A stretch of DNA of 27,677 nucleotides from an uncultured Lachnospiraceae bacterium (lineage in GTDB: Bacteria > Bacillota > Clostridia > Lachnospirales > Lachnospiraceae): positions 1 to 27,677 of the forward strand of contig CAOJQZ010000033.1 in the NCBI GenBank assembly GCA_948441955.1, given 5' to 3'. The notes under the pieces were generated by a model. It saw nothing but the letters and a program-made list of their open reading frames with translations. It was not told the origin of the DNA and did no database searches. Shown here piece after piece: positions 16,206-24,105 of this stretch. Numbering within the stretch: the stretch's first letter is position 1; each line of letters starts with the position of its first letter. Position numbers and translations under genes: made by a program.

Positions 16206-17573
16206 TTATACAACTTTTGACATTTCTGCCATTGCAGCGGCCGTCAAACCAATAGATTTCATTAATTTTGCAATCTCCACTCTCTCGTCCGGCTGATGGG
16301 CAACCTCTGCATCCCCCGGAAATACCGGACCAAAAGCCGCCATATTGGAAAACATTTTCGCATAGGTCCCTCCTCCGATTGCCTTCGGTTCACTTATCTC
16401 TCCTGTTCCCTCCTCATAGACTGCCATGAGCTTTTGTATAAGCTCCGAATCCTTCGGAATATAGAGCATATTTACGGAGCGGCCCTCGAAAAACTCCAGT
16501 CCATAGGCAGACAGGGCTTTGTCCAGTTTATTCCTTACTTCCTCCGCCTTTCCGTTTTTTGGATATCGGATATCCAGATTCAGATACACTTCCTCGTCTG
16601 TATAAGAGAAAAGCCCCAGATTTACAGTTGTCTCCCCCGTTTCTTCATCCCGGAAGCAAATACCAAGAGAGCTTCCATTTGTTTCTTCCCCAATTTCATG
16701 GCAGATAAAGTCAGAAAACTTCTGGAAATCCCCGCCTATTTTCAATGAACTTACTGCCTTTAAAAGGCGCACCGCCGCATTAATTCCAAGCTCTGGAACA
16801 CTGGCATGGGCGCTGACGCCCTCTGCCTCAATCACTGTATTTCCTTTCTCATACTTTACCGTAATCCCTTCTTTATCTGGAATTTGATGTTTACCCTCAA
16901 GTACAAGCCTGCTGTACATGGGAACAATATTTGCCGCTGTTCCTCCGCCAAATTCCAACACCCTTATTTCCCCCTGAGAAGGGTTCTTAAGTCCCCCTTC
17001 CACGGTTGTCATGCCCTTTTCAAAAAAAATCATAGGATACTCTGCATCCGGTGTAATACCCATTACCGGAAGCTCCTGACCGCTTTTCACATAATGCTTT
17101 ATACAGCCGCAGCCCCGCTCTTCATTTGTCCCAAAAATGATGCGGAGTCTTCTATTCAGAGGGAGCCCAAGGTCGCGGATCGCTTTCAGCCCATAAATCG
17201 CTCCAATGGTTGGTCCTTTGTCGTCCACAACGCCTCTTCCGTAAAGACAGCCATCCTGAATTTCTGCGGCAAAGGGGGGATGGCTCCAGCCTTCTCCTGC
17301 CGGCACCACATCCAGGTGTCCCAGCACTGCCGCCATTTCTTCTCCTTCCCCCATCTCTATATATCCTGCCTTATTATCCACATTCACTGCCTTAAAGCCC
17401 AGCCTCTTTCCTAAGTCCAGCGCATATTCCAGCGCCTCCTTCGGCCCCCTGCCGTAGGGCGCGCCTTCCTCCGGCGTTCCCCCCACACTTTCGATCCGTA
17501 CGCAGCCTCTAATTCCCTCCAGGATTTCCTCCTGCATGCTGTCAATTTTTTCTCTTAATGCTGAATAATCCAT
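16206..17573 (-). CDS. M20-family dipeptidase, PepV/Sapep-like
   Basis: This is a predicted cytoplasmic zinc dipeptidase that completes breakdown of imported or partly degraded peptides. Metal-site motifs are present: GHLDVVPAG (His86, Asp88), GRGVVDDKGP (DDKG at 117-120) and TNEERGCGC (Glu151, Glu152). AHQPDERVE near the C terminus supplies the last histidine. The central lid domain includes EGVSAHASVPELGINA. At 455 residues the length fits PepV and the staphylococcal Sapep enzymes. The ATG at 17573 follows AAAGGG, a modest ribosome binding site, 12 bases after the M42 gene. Substrates could be ordinary dipeptides or amino-acid conjugates. Confidence 0.9.
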   Translation of the reverse strand: MDYSALREKIDSMQEEILEGIRGCVRIESVGGTPEEGAPYGRGPKEALEYALDLGKRLGFKAVNVDNKAGYIEMGEGEEMAAVLGHLDVVPAGEGWSHPPFAAEIQDGCLYGRGVVDDKGPTIGAIYGLKAIRDLGLPLNRRLRIIFGTNEERGCGCIKHYVKSGQELPVMGITPDAEYPMIFFEKGMTTVEGGLKNPSQGEIRVLEFGGGTAANIVPMYSRLVLEGKHQIPDKEGITVKYEKGNTVIEAEGVSAHASVPELGINAAVRLLKAVSSLKIGGDFQKFSDFICHEIGEETNGSSLGICFRDEETGETTVNLGLFSYTDEEVYLNLDIRYPKNGKAEEVRNKLDKALSAYGLEFFEGRSVNMLYIPKDSELIQKLMAVYEEGTGEISEPKAIGGGTYAKMFSNMAAFGPVFPGDAEVAHQPDERVEIAKLMKSIGLTAAAMAEMSKVV

Positions 17574-17585
17574 TCTTTTCCCTTT

Positions 17586-18617
17586 CTACTTTATTTTTTC
17601 ACTGGTAACAATTTTAATTTCTGAGGAAACATAACCTTTCAAAAGCTCGATACACGCCTCTACATCATCCAGATTTACAATACTGTTAGGCGAATGACCG
17701 TATCTTGTAGGAATTGAAATTCCAAGAACCTTCACGCCTCTTCCCGATTTGTTCATTGCCCCGGCGTCTGTTCCACCTGCCGCCAAAGCGTCCCTCTGGA
17801 AAGCAATATGATGCGTCTTTGCATAAGCAATCAAATCTTCCGTCATCCCCGCGTCACAGATCACACTGCTGTCATTTATCTTAACCGCCGCTCCTTTACC
17901 AAGAACCGGATTCCCGTGTTCCTCACCCGGAACATCAAAAGATCCTGTAATATCGACCGCAATTCCCAGATCTGGACACACGGTTTCAGACGCTGTTGTT
18001 GACCCGAACAGGCCTACTTCCTCCTGCACTGTAAACACAAAATAAACATCATGATACGGCGTATCCATTCTCTTCACAGCCTCTGTCTGAATGAAACAGG
18101 CAATTCTGTCGTCAAACGCTTTTGCCATCACATTTTTTCCGGCAAGCGGAACATATTCCCCCAAAAACACCGCACAGTCTCCGACGGAAACATATCGCTG
18201 TGCTTCCTCCTTTGTCATTGCTCCGATGTCAATATAAAGCTTATTCACATCGGAAGGCTTCAAATCCTCAATTTTTTCAAACGCTCCTACTGTTCCTGTT
18301 GTTCCGTTTTCAAAACGGACTCTGTTCATAAAGGAACACAAGGCTGATACACCGCCGACACGCTTCACCCGTAAAAGACCGTTATCCATAATCTTCACAA
18401 CACACAGACCGATCTCATCCATATGTGCGGCGCACATAATCTTTTTTTTATCTTTTCCGCAGCCTCTTTTTAAAACAATGAGGTTCCCCATAGCATCCCG
18501 GATAATCTCGTCGGCATACTCCTTTATGTCCTGTATAATCATATCGGAAATCTGTGTTTCCTTTCCGCTGACTCCAAAAGCTTGTGCATACCTTTTTATA
18601 CATTTTTGCTTTTCCAT
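17586..18617 (-). CDS. M42-family aminopeptidase
   Basis: This is a predicted cytoplasmic metallo-aminopeptidase of the M42 (tetrahedral aminopeptidase/PepA) family, which trims N-terminal residues from short peptides. The two-metal site is intact: His65 in AAHMDEIG, Asp169 or Asp170 in AFDDR, Glu199/Glu200 in VQEEVGLFG, Asp222 in VDITG and His308 in RYGHSP. Length 343 is normal. Older annotations often call this family endoglucanase, which the motifs do not support. It is the first gene of the catabolic block, with a promoter and palindromic site just upstream (18655-18693). Its ribosome binding site, GAAGG, is weak and about 11 bases from the ATG. Confidence 0.92.
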   Translation of the reverse strand: MEKQKCIKRYAQAFGVSGKETQISDMIIQDIKEYADEIIRDAMGNLIVLKRGCGKDKKKIMCAAHMDEIGLCVVKIMDNGLLRVKRVGGVSALCSFMNRVRFENGTTGTVGAFEKIEDLKPSDVNKLYIDIGAMTKEEAQRYVSVGDCAVFLGEYVPLAGKNVMAKAFDDRIACFIQTEAVKRMDTPYHDVYFVFTVQEEVGLFGSTTASETVCPDLGIAVDITGSFDVPGEEHGNPVLGKGAAVKINDSSVICDAGMTEDLIAYAKTHHIAFQRDALAAGGTDAGAMNKSGRGVKVLGISIPTRYGHSPNSIVNLDDVEACIELLKGYVSSEIKIVTSEKIK

Positions 18618-18654
18618 ATCTTTTTACCCTTCTTTCATTACTTTTATCCTATAT

Positions 18655-18693
18655 GCTATATTATAGCTTAAATCAGACACAGCGTCATACGCT
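18655..18693 (-). promoter_or_regulatory. Promoter with two palindromes upstream of the M42 gene
   Basis: A minus-strand promoter can be read as ATGACG (18683-18688), a 17-base spacer and TATAAT (18660-18665). The -10 lies inside the palindrome gctatattatagc (18655-18667), which matches the site before the MetC-like gene. The -35 lies inside a second palindrome, agcgtcatacgct (18681-18693). A protein on either site would cover a promoter element, which suggests repression. Confidence 0.55.
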
Positions 18694-18705
18694 ATGCCCG
18701 CTGCA

Positions 18706-19179
18706 TCATTTCATCTTCTCCACACGTTCCTGCACCGTCTTGTTGAAATTCTGCACTCTCCGGCTGTAACTCTCCGTCATATATTTGGAATTCAGCATAA
18801 AATCCGCCGTTGCAAGGTTATTTGCAATAGGGATGTCATACACCACTGCAATCCGAAGAAGCGCTTTCACATCCGGATCATGAGGCTGTGCCTCTAAGGG
18901 ATCCCAGAGGAAAATCATAAAATCAATCTGCCCCTCCACAATCTTAGCGCCAATCTGCTGATCGCCTCCCAGTGGTCCGCTGTTGTATCCTTTCACCGGA
19001 AGACCGGTTTTCTCCGCAATAAGTCTGGCTGTTGTGCCGGTTCCGCACAGGAAATGGCTCTTTAAAATCTCCTTATTTCTGTCGCACCAGTCCACCAGCT
19101 CCTTCTTTTTTCCGTCATGAGCTACCAAAGCAATATGCTTTGCCTTTTCAATCTCAAATGTCACATAATTATCACTCAT
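18706..19179 (-). CDS. mgsA: Methylglyoxal synthase
   Basis: This converts dihydroxyacetone phosphate to methylglyoxal and phosphate, a bypass that relieves sugar-phosphate build-up. The 157 residues contain all the family hallmarks: VAHDGKK (His21), CGTGTT (phosphate contact), SGPLGGDQQ with catalytic Asp73, and QPHDPDVKALLR (His100, Asp101). It is cytoplasmic and active as a homohexamer in known members. AGGAGG precedes the ATG. It is the last gene of the argH-asd-ppk-topB run, 24 bases after the beta-helix gene. No clear terminator separates it from the M42 promoter. Confidence 0.95.
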   Translation of the reverse strand: MSDNYVTFEIEKAKHIALVAHDGKKKELVDWCDRNKEILKSHFLCGTGTTARLIAEKTGLPVKGYNSGPLGGDQQIGAKIVEGQIDFMIFLWDPLEAQPHDPDVKALLRIAVVYDIPIANNLATADFMLNSKYMTESYSRRVQNFNKTVQERVEKMK

Positions 19180-19203
19180 ATCTCGTACCTCCTGTCATAC
19201 GTC

Positions 19204-19875
19204 TTAATCTCCAATCTTCTCCACAACCTCGCCCTGTCTTTTATAGATACTGTCCGCCGGTACAAACCCGCGCACAGAGGATAAAGGATAGATATTCGTG
19301 CGGCTTCCTACAACGCTTCCGGGATTCAGCACGGTTCCGCAGCCTACCTCCACCTCGTCTCCCAGCATGGCGCCGAATTTCTTCATTCCTGTTTCGATAT
19401 TTCCTTCCTCAGTCTTTATTACTACCAGCTTTTTGTCGGATTTTACATTGGAGGTAATAGATCCGGCTCCCATATGAGCTTTGTAGCCCAAAATGGAATC
19501 TCCCACATAATTATAATGGGGAACCTGCACCTTGTTAAAGAGAATCACATTTTTAAGCTCCGTAGAATTACCTACCACCGCACCCTCTCCCACAATCGCA
19601 TTGCCGCGGATAAACGCACACTGCCTTACCTCTGCATTTTTTCCGATAATAGCGGGACCGTTAATATAGGCAGATTCAAAAACCTTTGCGGACTTGGCAA
19701 CCCATACGTTCTCTCCTCTCTTTTCATATTCCTCCTCGGGAAGCGTCTCTCCAAGCTTTCGGATAAATTCTCCGATTTTCGGAAGCACTTCCCAGGGATA
19801 GTCCACTCCCTCAAAAATATCCTTTGCAATGGTTTCCTCCAGGGTGTATAACTCCTTCACCGTTAATTTCTTCAT
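19204..19875 (-). CDS. Left-handed beta-helix (hexapeptide repeat) protein, GlmU C-domain-like
   Basis: The 223-residue protein consists mostly of hexapeptide repeats of a left-handed parallel beta-helix, for example SAKVFESAYINGPAIIGKNAEVRQCAFIRGNAIVGEGAVVGNSTELKN and LGDEVEVGCGTVLNPGSVVGSRTNIYPL. An N-terminal helical segment (about 1-50, KELYTLEETIAKDIFEGVDYPWEVLPKIGEFIRKLG) precedes them. It resembles the C-terminal acetyltransferase half of GlmU, but the nucleotidyltransferase half is absent. It may be a sugar-phosphate acyltransferase; the acceptor is unknown. AGGAGG is 12 bases from the ATG, longer than usual, and a small palindrome, ttcataaatgaa, covers the start codon. It is 17 bases from topB. 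Confidence 0.85.
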   Translation of the reverse strand: MKKLTVKELYTLEETIAKDIFEGVDYPWEVLPKIGEFIRKLGETLPEEEYEKRGENVWVAKSAKVFESAYINGPAIIGKNAEVRQCAFIRGNAIVGEGAVVGNSTELKNVILFNKVQVPHYNYVGDSILGYKAHMGAGSITSNVKSDKKLVVIKTEEGNIETGMKKFGAMLGDEVEVGCGTVLNPGSVVGSRTNIYPLSSVRGFVPADSIYKRQGEVVEKIGD

Positions 19876-19892
19876 AAATGAAATAAACCTCC

Positions 19893-21926
19893 TTATTTTT
19901 TCTGTTCCCGGGCTTCTGCCGACGTCCTGCCGGTTTTGTAAAAACGGGCGGCGCAGTCATAACAGGCCCTAAGCCTGCCTTGATTTGCAAGCCCCTTTAC
20001 CCCTTCCGTTCTAGTGACGATAAAGTTACGGAGTTTTCCCATATATTCCTCCGGCGTAATCTCACCCTCCGCCACATAGGTAAGCCCCTTTTCCCAGCTG
20101 GCCGTAAGCTCCGGGTTTAAAAGGGATTTTATGGAATTATCCACAACGTCATATATCATTTCGCCCAGCATGGCCGGCATAACAACCTGTGTCTTTTTAT
20201 TAAGCGCAAGATACTTATTGTTAAAAAGCTTCTTTAGTATTTCGCCCCTGGTAGCGCTGGTGCCGATTCCACTCCCTTTAATCTGCGCCCTAAGCTCCTC
20301 ATCCTCAATAAGCTGTCCGGCGTTTTCCATTGCAAGAATCAGAGAGCCGGAATTATAACGCTTAGGCGGCGAGGTCTTACCTTCCTTGATCTTAATAGAC
20401 TGTACCGGAACAACCATTCCTTTTTTCAGAGTCCGTATCTTCTCAAAAAAAGCCTTATCTGTGTCCTTCTCCGGGACGCCTTCATTTCCGTCAAAGGGCG
20501 TCTTTTTTCCCGGAGCGCCCACTACCTTCAGATAACCTTCCTCTGTCAGTACCTTAAAATTTGCAAAAAACAATTCTCCCCGTATTTTTGTTGTAACCGC
20601 CACTTTCTGATAAACGGCAGGCGGATAAAAAATACTTAAAAACCTTCTAAGAATCACATCGTATACTGACTTTGATACACCTGGAAGACCTTCCAGTACA
20701 TGCATTCCCTGTCCTGTAGGAATAATTGCATAATGGTCTGTTATCTGCTTATCGTTTACATATCTTGTTTTTCCGATTTCCTTATGGCTTCCGAAGCTTA
20801 CAATTTCTTTTAAATATGGAACTGCCGGCTCATATTTCATAAGGCCGTTTAAGTTCTTGTGTATCTCCTTTGCCACTGCCTGGGATAATACTCTGGCATC
20901 TGTTCTCGGATAGGTCACAAGCTTTTTCTCATACAGCTCCTGTACGATACGAAGAGTCTCATCCGGGCTGATTTTAAACCGTCTGGAGCATTCATTCTGA
21001 AGCTCTGCCAGGTTGAATAACAGAGGCGGATTTTTCTTCTCCTTTTTCTTCTCCACCGATTCCACCGCACAGGTTACCGGTGTCTCCTCCTTTAGGAAAC
21101 GGATAAGCTCTTTTGCCTTTTCCTCCTCCTTAAAACCATTTTCCTTATACAAGTCAAAGGATTCAAACCACTTGGAGCCCTTCACGGCTCTCCATTCGCT
21201 CTCAAAGGTCTGCCCCGCCTCCCCGGAGTGACTTAATGTTCTGTAAAAGGGCGTCTCCACAAATTCCCGGATCTCCCGCTCCCTGCGCACCACCATACCA
21301 AGCACGCAGGTCATAACGCGCCCTACGGAGATTACAGAATATTTTGTACCAAGGTAGTTTGAAATGCTGTTCCCGTATTTCAAAGTAAGGAGCCTGGAAA
21401 AATTAATTCCCATCAGGTAATCCTCCTTTGCCCTAAGATAGGCGGAGGCGGAAAGATTATCATATTCTTTTAAATCCTTTGCCTCCCGGATTCCTCTTAA
21501 TATTTCCTCCTCGGTCTGGGAATCAATCCAGACTCTTCTTCTTTCCTTTCCGTGCACTCCTGCCTGTTTTTCCACAAGGCGGTAAATATATTCTCCTTCC
21601 CGTCCGGAGTCTGTGCACACATAGATTGTATCTACATCTTTTCTTGTGAGAAGCCCTGCCACAGTCTGGTACTGCTTTGCCACAGCCGGAATTACCTCAT
21701 ATTTGAATTCCTGCGGGATAAAGGGCAACGTCTCAAGATTCCACCGTTTCAGCCCAGCGTCATATTCCTCGGGATAACTCATTGTAACAAGGTGTCCTAC
21801 GCACCATGTTACAATAGAATCCTCTGACTCCAGGTATCCGTCCCGCCTTCTTAGATTTAGCCCCAGCGCTTTTGCAAACTCCTGTGCCACACTTGGCTTT
21901 TCTGCTATATAGAGCGACTTCCCCAT
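19893..21926 (-). CDS. topB: DNA topoisomerase III (type IA)
   Basis: This is a type IA topoisomerase that relaxes negative supercoils and unlinks single-stranded crossings at forks and recombination intermediates. It has the N-terminal Toprim domain (SLYIAEKPSVAQEFAKAL; metal-binding CTDSGREGEYIYRLVE at about 104-119) and the catalytic tyrosine Tyr339 in LVTYPRTDARVL. SVGRVMTCVLGMVV is the usual family segment but with MTC where QTP is more common. GSGIGTSATRGEILKKL lies further on. The 677 residues end with one CYDC pair, not a full four-cysteine zinc ribbon. It is 14 bases after ppk. Nothing around it indicates a plasmid or conjugative element, although topB genes also occur on those. Confidence 0.92.
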   Translation of the reverse strand: MGKSLYIAEKPSVAQEFAKALGLNLRRRDGYLESEDSIVTWCVGHLVTMSYPEEYDAGLKRWNLETLPFIPQEFKYEVIPAVAKQYQTVAGLLTRKDVDTIYVCTDSGREGEYIYRLVEKQAGVHGKERRRVWIDSQTEEEILRGIREAKDLKEYDNLSASAYLRAKEDYLMGINFSRLLTLKYGNSISNYLGTKYSVISVGRVMTCVLGMVVRREREIREFVETPFYRTLSHSGEAGQTFESEWRAVKGSKWFESFDLYKENGFKEEEKAKELIRFLKEETPVTCAVESVEKKKEKKNPPLLFNLAELQNECSRRFKISPDETLRIVQELYEKKLVTYPRTDARVLSQAVAKEIHKNLNGLMKYEPAVPYLKEIVSFGSHKEIGKTRYVNDKQITDHYAIIPTGQGMHVLEGLPGVSKSVYDVILRRFLSIFYPPAVYQKVAVTTKIRGELFFANFKVLTEEGYLKVVGAPGKKTPFDGNEGVPEKDTDKAFFEKIRTLKKGMVVPVQSIKIKEGKTSPPKRYNSGSLILAMENAGQLIEDEELRAQIKGSGIGTSATRGEILKKLFNNKYLALNKKTQVVMPAMLGEMIYDVVDNSIKSLLNPELTASWEKGLTYVAEGEITPEEYMGKLRNFIVTRTEGVKGLANQGRLRACYDCAARFYKTGRTSAEAREQKK

Positions 21927-21940
21927 ATTCCATTTTACTC

Positions 21941-24079
21941 CTATCTATCTGTCTTGCGCAGCAGGCCTCTTAAATTCCTTAAAACAGAAACCTCTCGGAA
22001 TTTTTTCAGGATATTGCTCTCCCCCACGGACGCTTCCGGCTTCGCATGAACTGCCGCCTCCATAAATGCTGCCTGTGAGTCAATATAAGGCTCCTTCTGC
22101 TCTCTCTTTCTATATTTTCCATTGCTCTGCAATATTCTCATTTTTACATTATCATTCAGCATAACTTTTAGATAATGATTGATCTGCTTTTTCACATCCG
22201 GATCAAGAATCGGGGCCGCAACCTCCACACGCTTTTCTGTATTGCGGGTCATCATATCTGCCGAACCGATATACAGCTTCTGCTCTGTGCCTGTGCCAAA
22301 GCTGAATATCCTGGAATGCTCCAGATATCTTCCCACGATGCTCATAACCCGGACATTGTCTGTATATCCTCCTATTCCTGGAAGCAGGCAGCATATTCCT
22401 CTTACGATCAGATCAATCTTCACCCCTGCCATGGAGGCCTCCGACACCTTCCGAATAAAATCTACATCTGTAAGCGAATTCATCTTCATAATGATCCGCC
22501 CGTTTGTACCCTTGCGGATCTCCTCATCCATAAGGTACAGCACCTTTTGTTTAAGGCTTGTAGGAGCCACAATAAGATAATCATAGCTGCCTGTCAGATT
22601 CCCTATAGACATATTTTTGAAAAATTCGGAGGCATCCCTTCCGATTGCCGGATCTGCAGTCATCAATGACAGGTCCGTATACATAGCGGCCGTCTTTTCA
22701 TTATAATTTCCTGTCCCAATCTGCGTAATATATTGAATCTCATTCCTGCTGCGGTATGTAATCAGGCAGATTTTTGAGTGCACCTTATAACCCTCAAATC
22801 CATAAATCACCCTGCAGCCCGCCTCTTCCAGCCGTTCCGACCAGCCGATATTATTCTGCTCGTCAAACCTGGCCCGAAGCTCAATCAGCACCGTAACCTC
22901 TTTTCCATTCTCTGCTGCTGCACAGAGATATTCCACCAGTCTCGCCTTTTTTGCCAGACGGTAAATTGTAATTTTTATCGTCATGACATTCGGATCCATC
23001 GACGCCTCTTTTATAAGCTTCAGGAACGGATTCATACTCTCATACGGATAAAAGAGCAGAATATCCTTTTTCTTAATCTGCTTCATCAGGCTTCCCTCCT
23101 GGACCCGGGGAGAATTCTGAGGCATAAACGAATGATAGGCAAGGGGACGTTTCATAGCCTCCGGCAGCTCGCCGCTTATCGTAAATATGTAAGCCAGCTT
23201 CATTGGTGTTTTTGTACGAAAGATCTGATTAGGCTTAATCTTAAAACGGTCACAGAGATATTTCTCATTTTCCGGCGACAGTTTTTCAGCAGTTTCCAGA
23301 CGCACTACCGACATCCTGCGGCGCTTATGAAGCGTTTGACGCATGAGATAGCGGAAATCATCATTTACCTCCAAAGCCTCGTCGTCGGGAGCCACATCAG
23401 CATTTCTTGTAACGCAGATATAATTCGCTTCCGACACCTCATATTGTGAAAATACAAGTCCCAGATACTCCATAATCACTTTTTCCATCCGGATATAACG
23501 AATATCATGCCCCGGAAGATAAAGCACGTCAGACACGAACTGCGGCACCGGCACAATACCGAACATAGACTTATCCTTATGCTTCAAAGTAGCTGTTACA
23601 TAGATTTCTTTGTTTAGCAAATGCGGAAACGGATGATTTGCATCTACAATCTGCGGTGAGAGTATCGGAAGGATCTGATCCTTAAAATATTTCTTTACGT
23701 ACTTTTTCTCCTGCTGTTCCAGTTCCTTAAAGTCAAGGCCGCATACGCCGTAAGGGTGCAGCTGCTTCTTAATCTCTGCGTAGGTTTTATCGCACTCCTT
23801 ATAAAGAGGCGCTACCGCCTTAAATATCTGTTCCAGCTGCTCATGGGGCGTCATTCCGGAACGGCTGTCCCTCGTATTTTCATCTGTATGAGCCATATCA
23901 AAAAGGCTTCCCACACGAATCATAAAAAACTCGTCCAGATTGCTTGTGAATATAGCCACAAACTTCATACGTTCCAGAAGAGGTACGGAAGGATCCTGCG
24001 CCTCCTCAAGTACCCGCTGGTTAAACTTAAGCCATGATAATTCCCTGTTTTGCGTATAATTTAAGATATTCTTATCCAT
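21941..24079 (-). CDS. ppk1: Polyphosphate kinase 1
   Basis: This reversibly polymerises the terminal phosphate of ATP into inorganic polyphosphate, and typically associates with the membrane. The 712 residues show the standard four-domain PPK1: NRELSWLKFNQRVLEEA at the N terminus, FYPYESMNPFLKLIKEAS, the phosphorylated histidine His434 in FEGYKVHSKICLI, the second conserved His588 in YLEHSRIFSF, and GTGNYNEKTA. The last 50 residues form a basic tail a little beyond the usual end. The ribosome binding site is GGGGGC, a poor match. It sits between asd and topB with short gaps, and no exopolyphosphatase gene is visible nearby. Confidence 0.95.
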   Translation of the reverse strand: MDKNILNYTQNRELSWLKFNQRVLEEAQDPSVPLLERMKFVAIFTSNLDEFFMIRVGSLFDMAHTDENTRDSRSGMTPHEQLEQIFKAVAPLYKECDKTYAEIKKQLHPYGVCGLDFKELEQQEKKYVKKYFKDQILPILSPQIVDANHPFPHLLNKEIYVTATLKHKDKSMFGIVPVPQFVSDVLYLPGHDIRYIRMEKVIMEYLGLVFSQYEVSEANYICVTRNADVAPDDEALEVNDDFRYLMRQTLHKRRRMSVVRLETAEKLSPENEKYLCDRFKIKPNQIFRTKTPMKLAYIFTISGELPEAMKRPLAYHSFMPQNSPRVQEGSLMKQIKKKDILLFYPYESMNPFLKLIKEASMDPNVMTIKITIYRLAKKARLVEYLCAAAENGKEVTVLIELRARFDEQNNIGWSERLEEAGCRVIYGFEGYKVHSKICLITYRSRNEIQYITQIGTGNYNEKTAAMYTDLSLMTADPAIGRDASEFFKNMSIGNLTGSYDYLIVAPTSLKQKVLYLMDEEIRKGTNGRIIMKMNSLTDVDFIRKVSEASMAGVKIDLIVRGICCLLPGIGGYTDNVRVMSIVGRYLEHSRIFSFGTGTEQKLYIGSADMMTRNTEKRVEVAAPILDPDVKKQINHYLKVMLNDNVKMRILQSNGKYRKREQKEPYIDSQAAFMEAAVHAKPEASVGESNILKKFREVSVLRNLRGLLRKTDR

Positions 24080-24105
24080 ACTCGTGCCCCCATCTCATAA
24101 AATAT

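Noticed and set aside
16184..16213. Upstream TTG start for the GH38 mannosidase, adding ten residues.
   Set aside because: The ATG at 16183 has a good GGAGG-type ribosome binding site, and the longer form would overlap the M20 stop.
17586..18617. M42 protein as an endoglucanase, which would add a third glycosidase.
   Set aside because: That name is a legacy label. The metal ligands and length fit an M42 aminopeptidase and there is no glycosidase motif.
18681..18693. The agcgtcatacgct palindrome as a terminator for mgsA.
   Set aside because: The stem is only five base pairs with no T run after it. Its position over the -35 of the M42 promoter fits a regulatory site better.
19893..21926. topB as a sign of an integrated plasmid or conjugative element.
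   Set aside because: No relaxase, coupling protein, integrase or attachment repeats are nearby, and it is embedded in a housekeeping run.
22778..23449. A 223-codon plus-strand open frame opposite ppk1, and similar ones at 16806-17414 and 3983-4492.
   Set aside because: All lie antisense to intact conserved genes and show no protein-family features.
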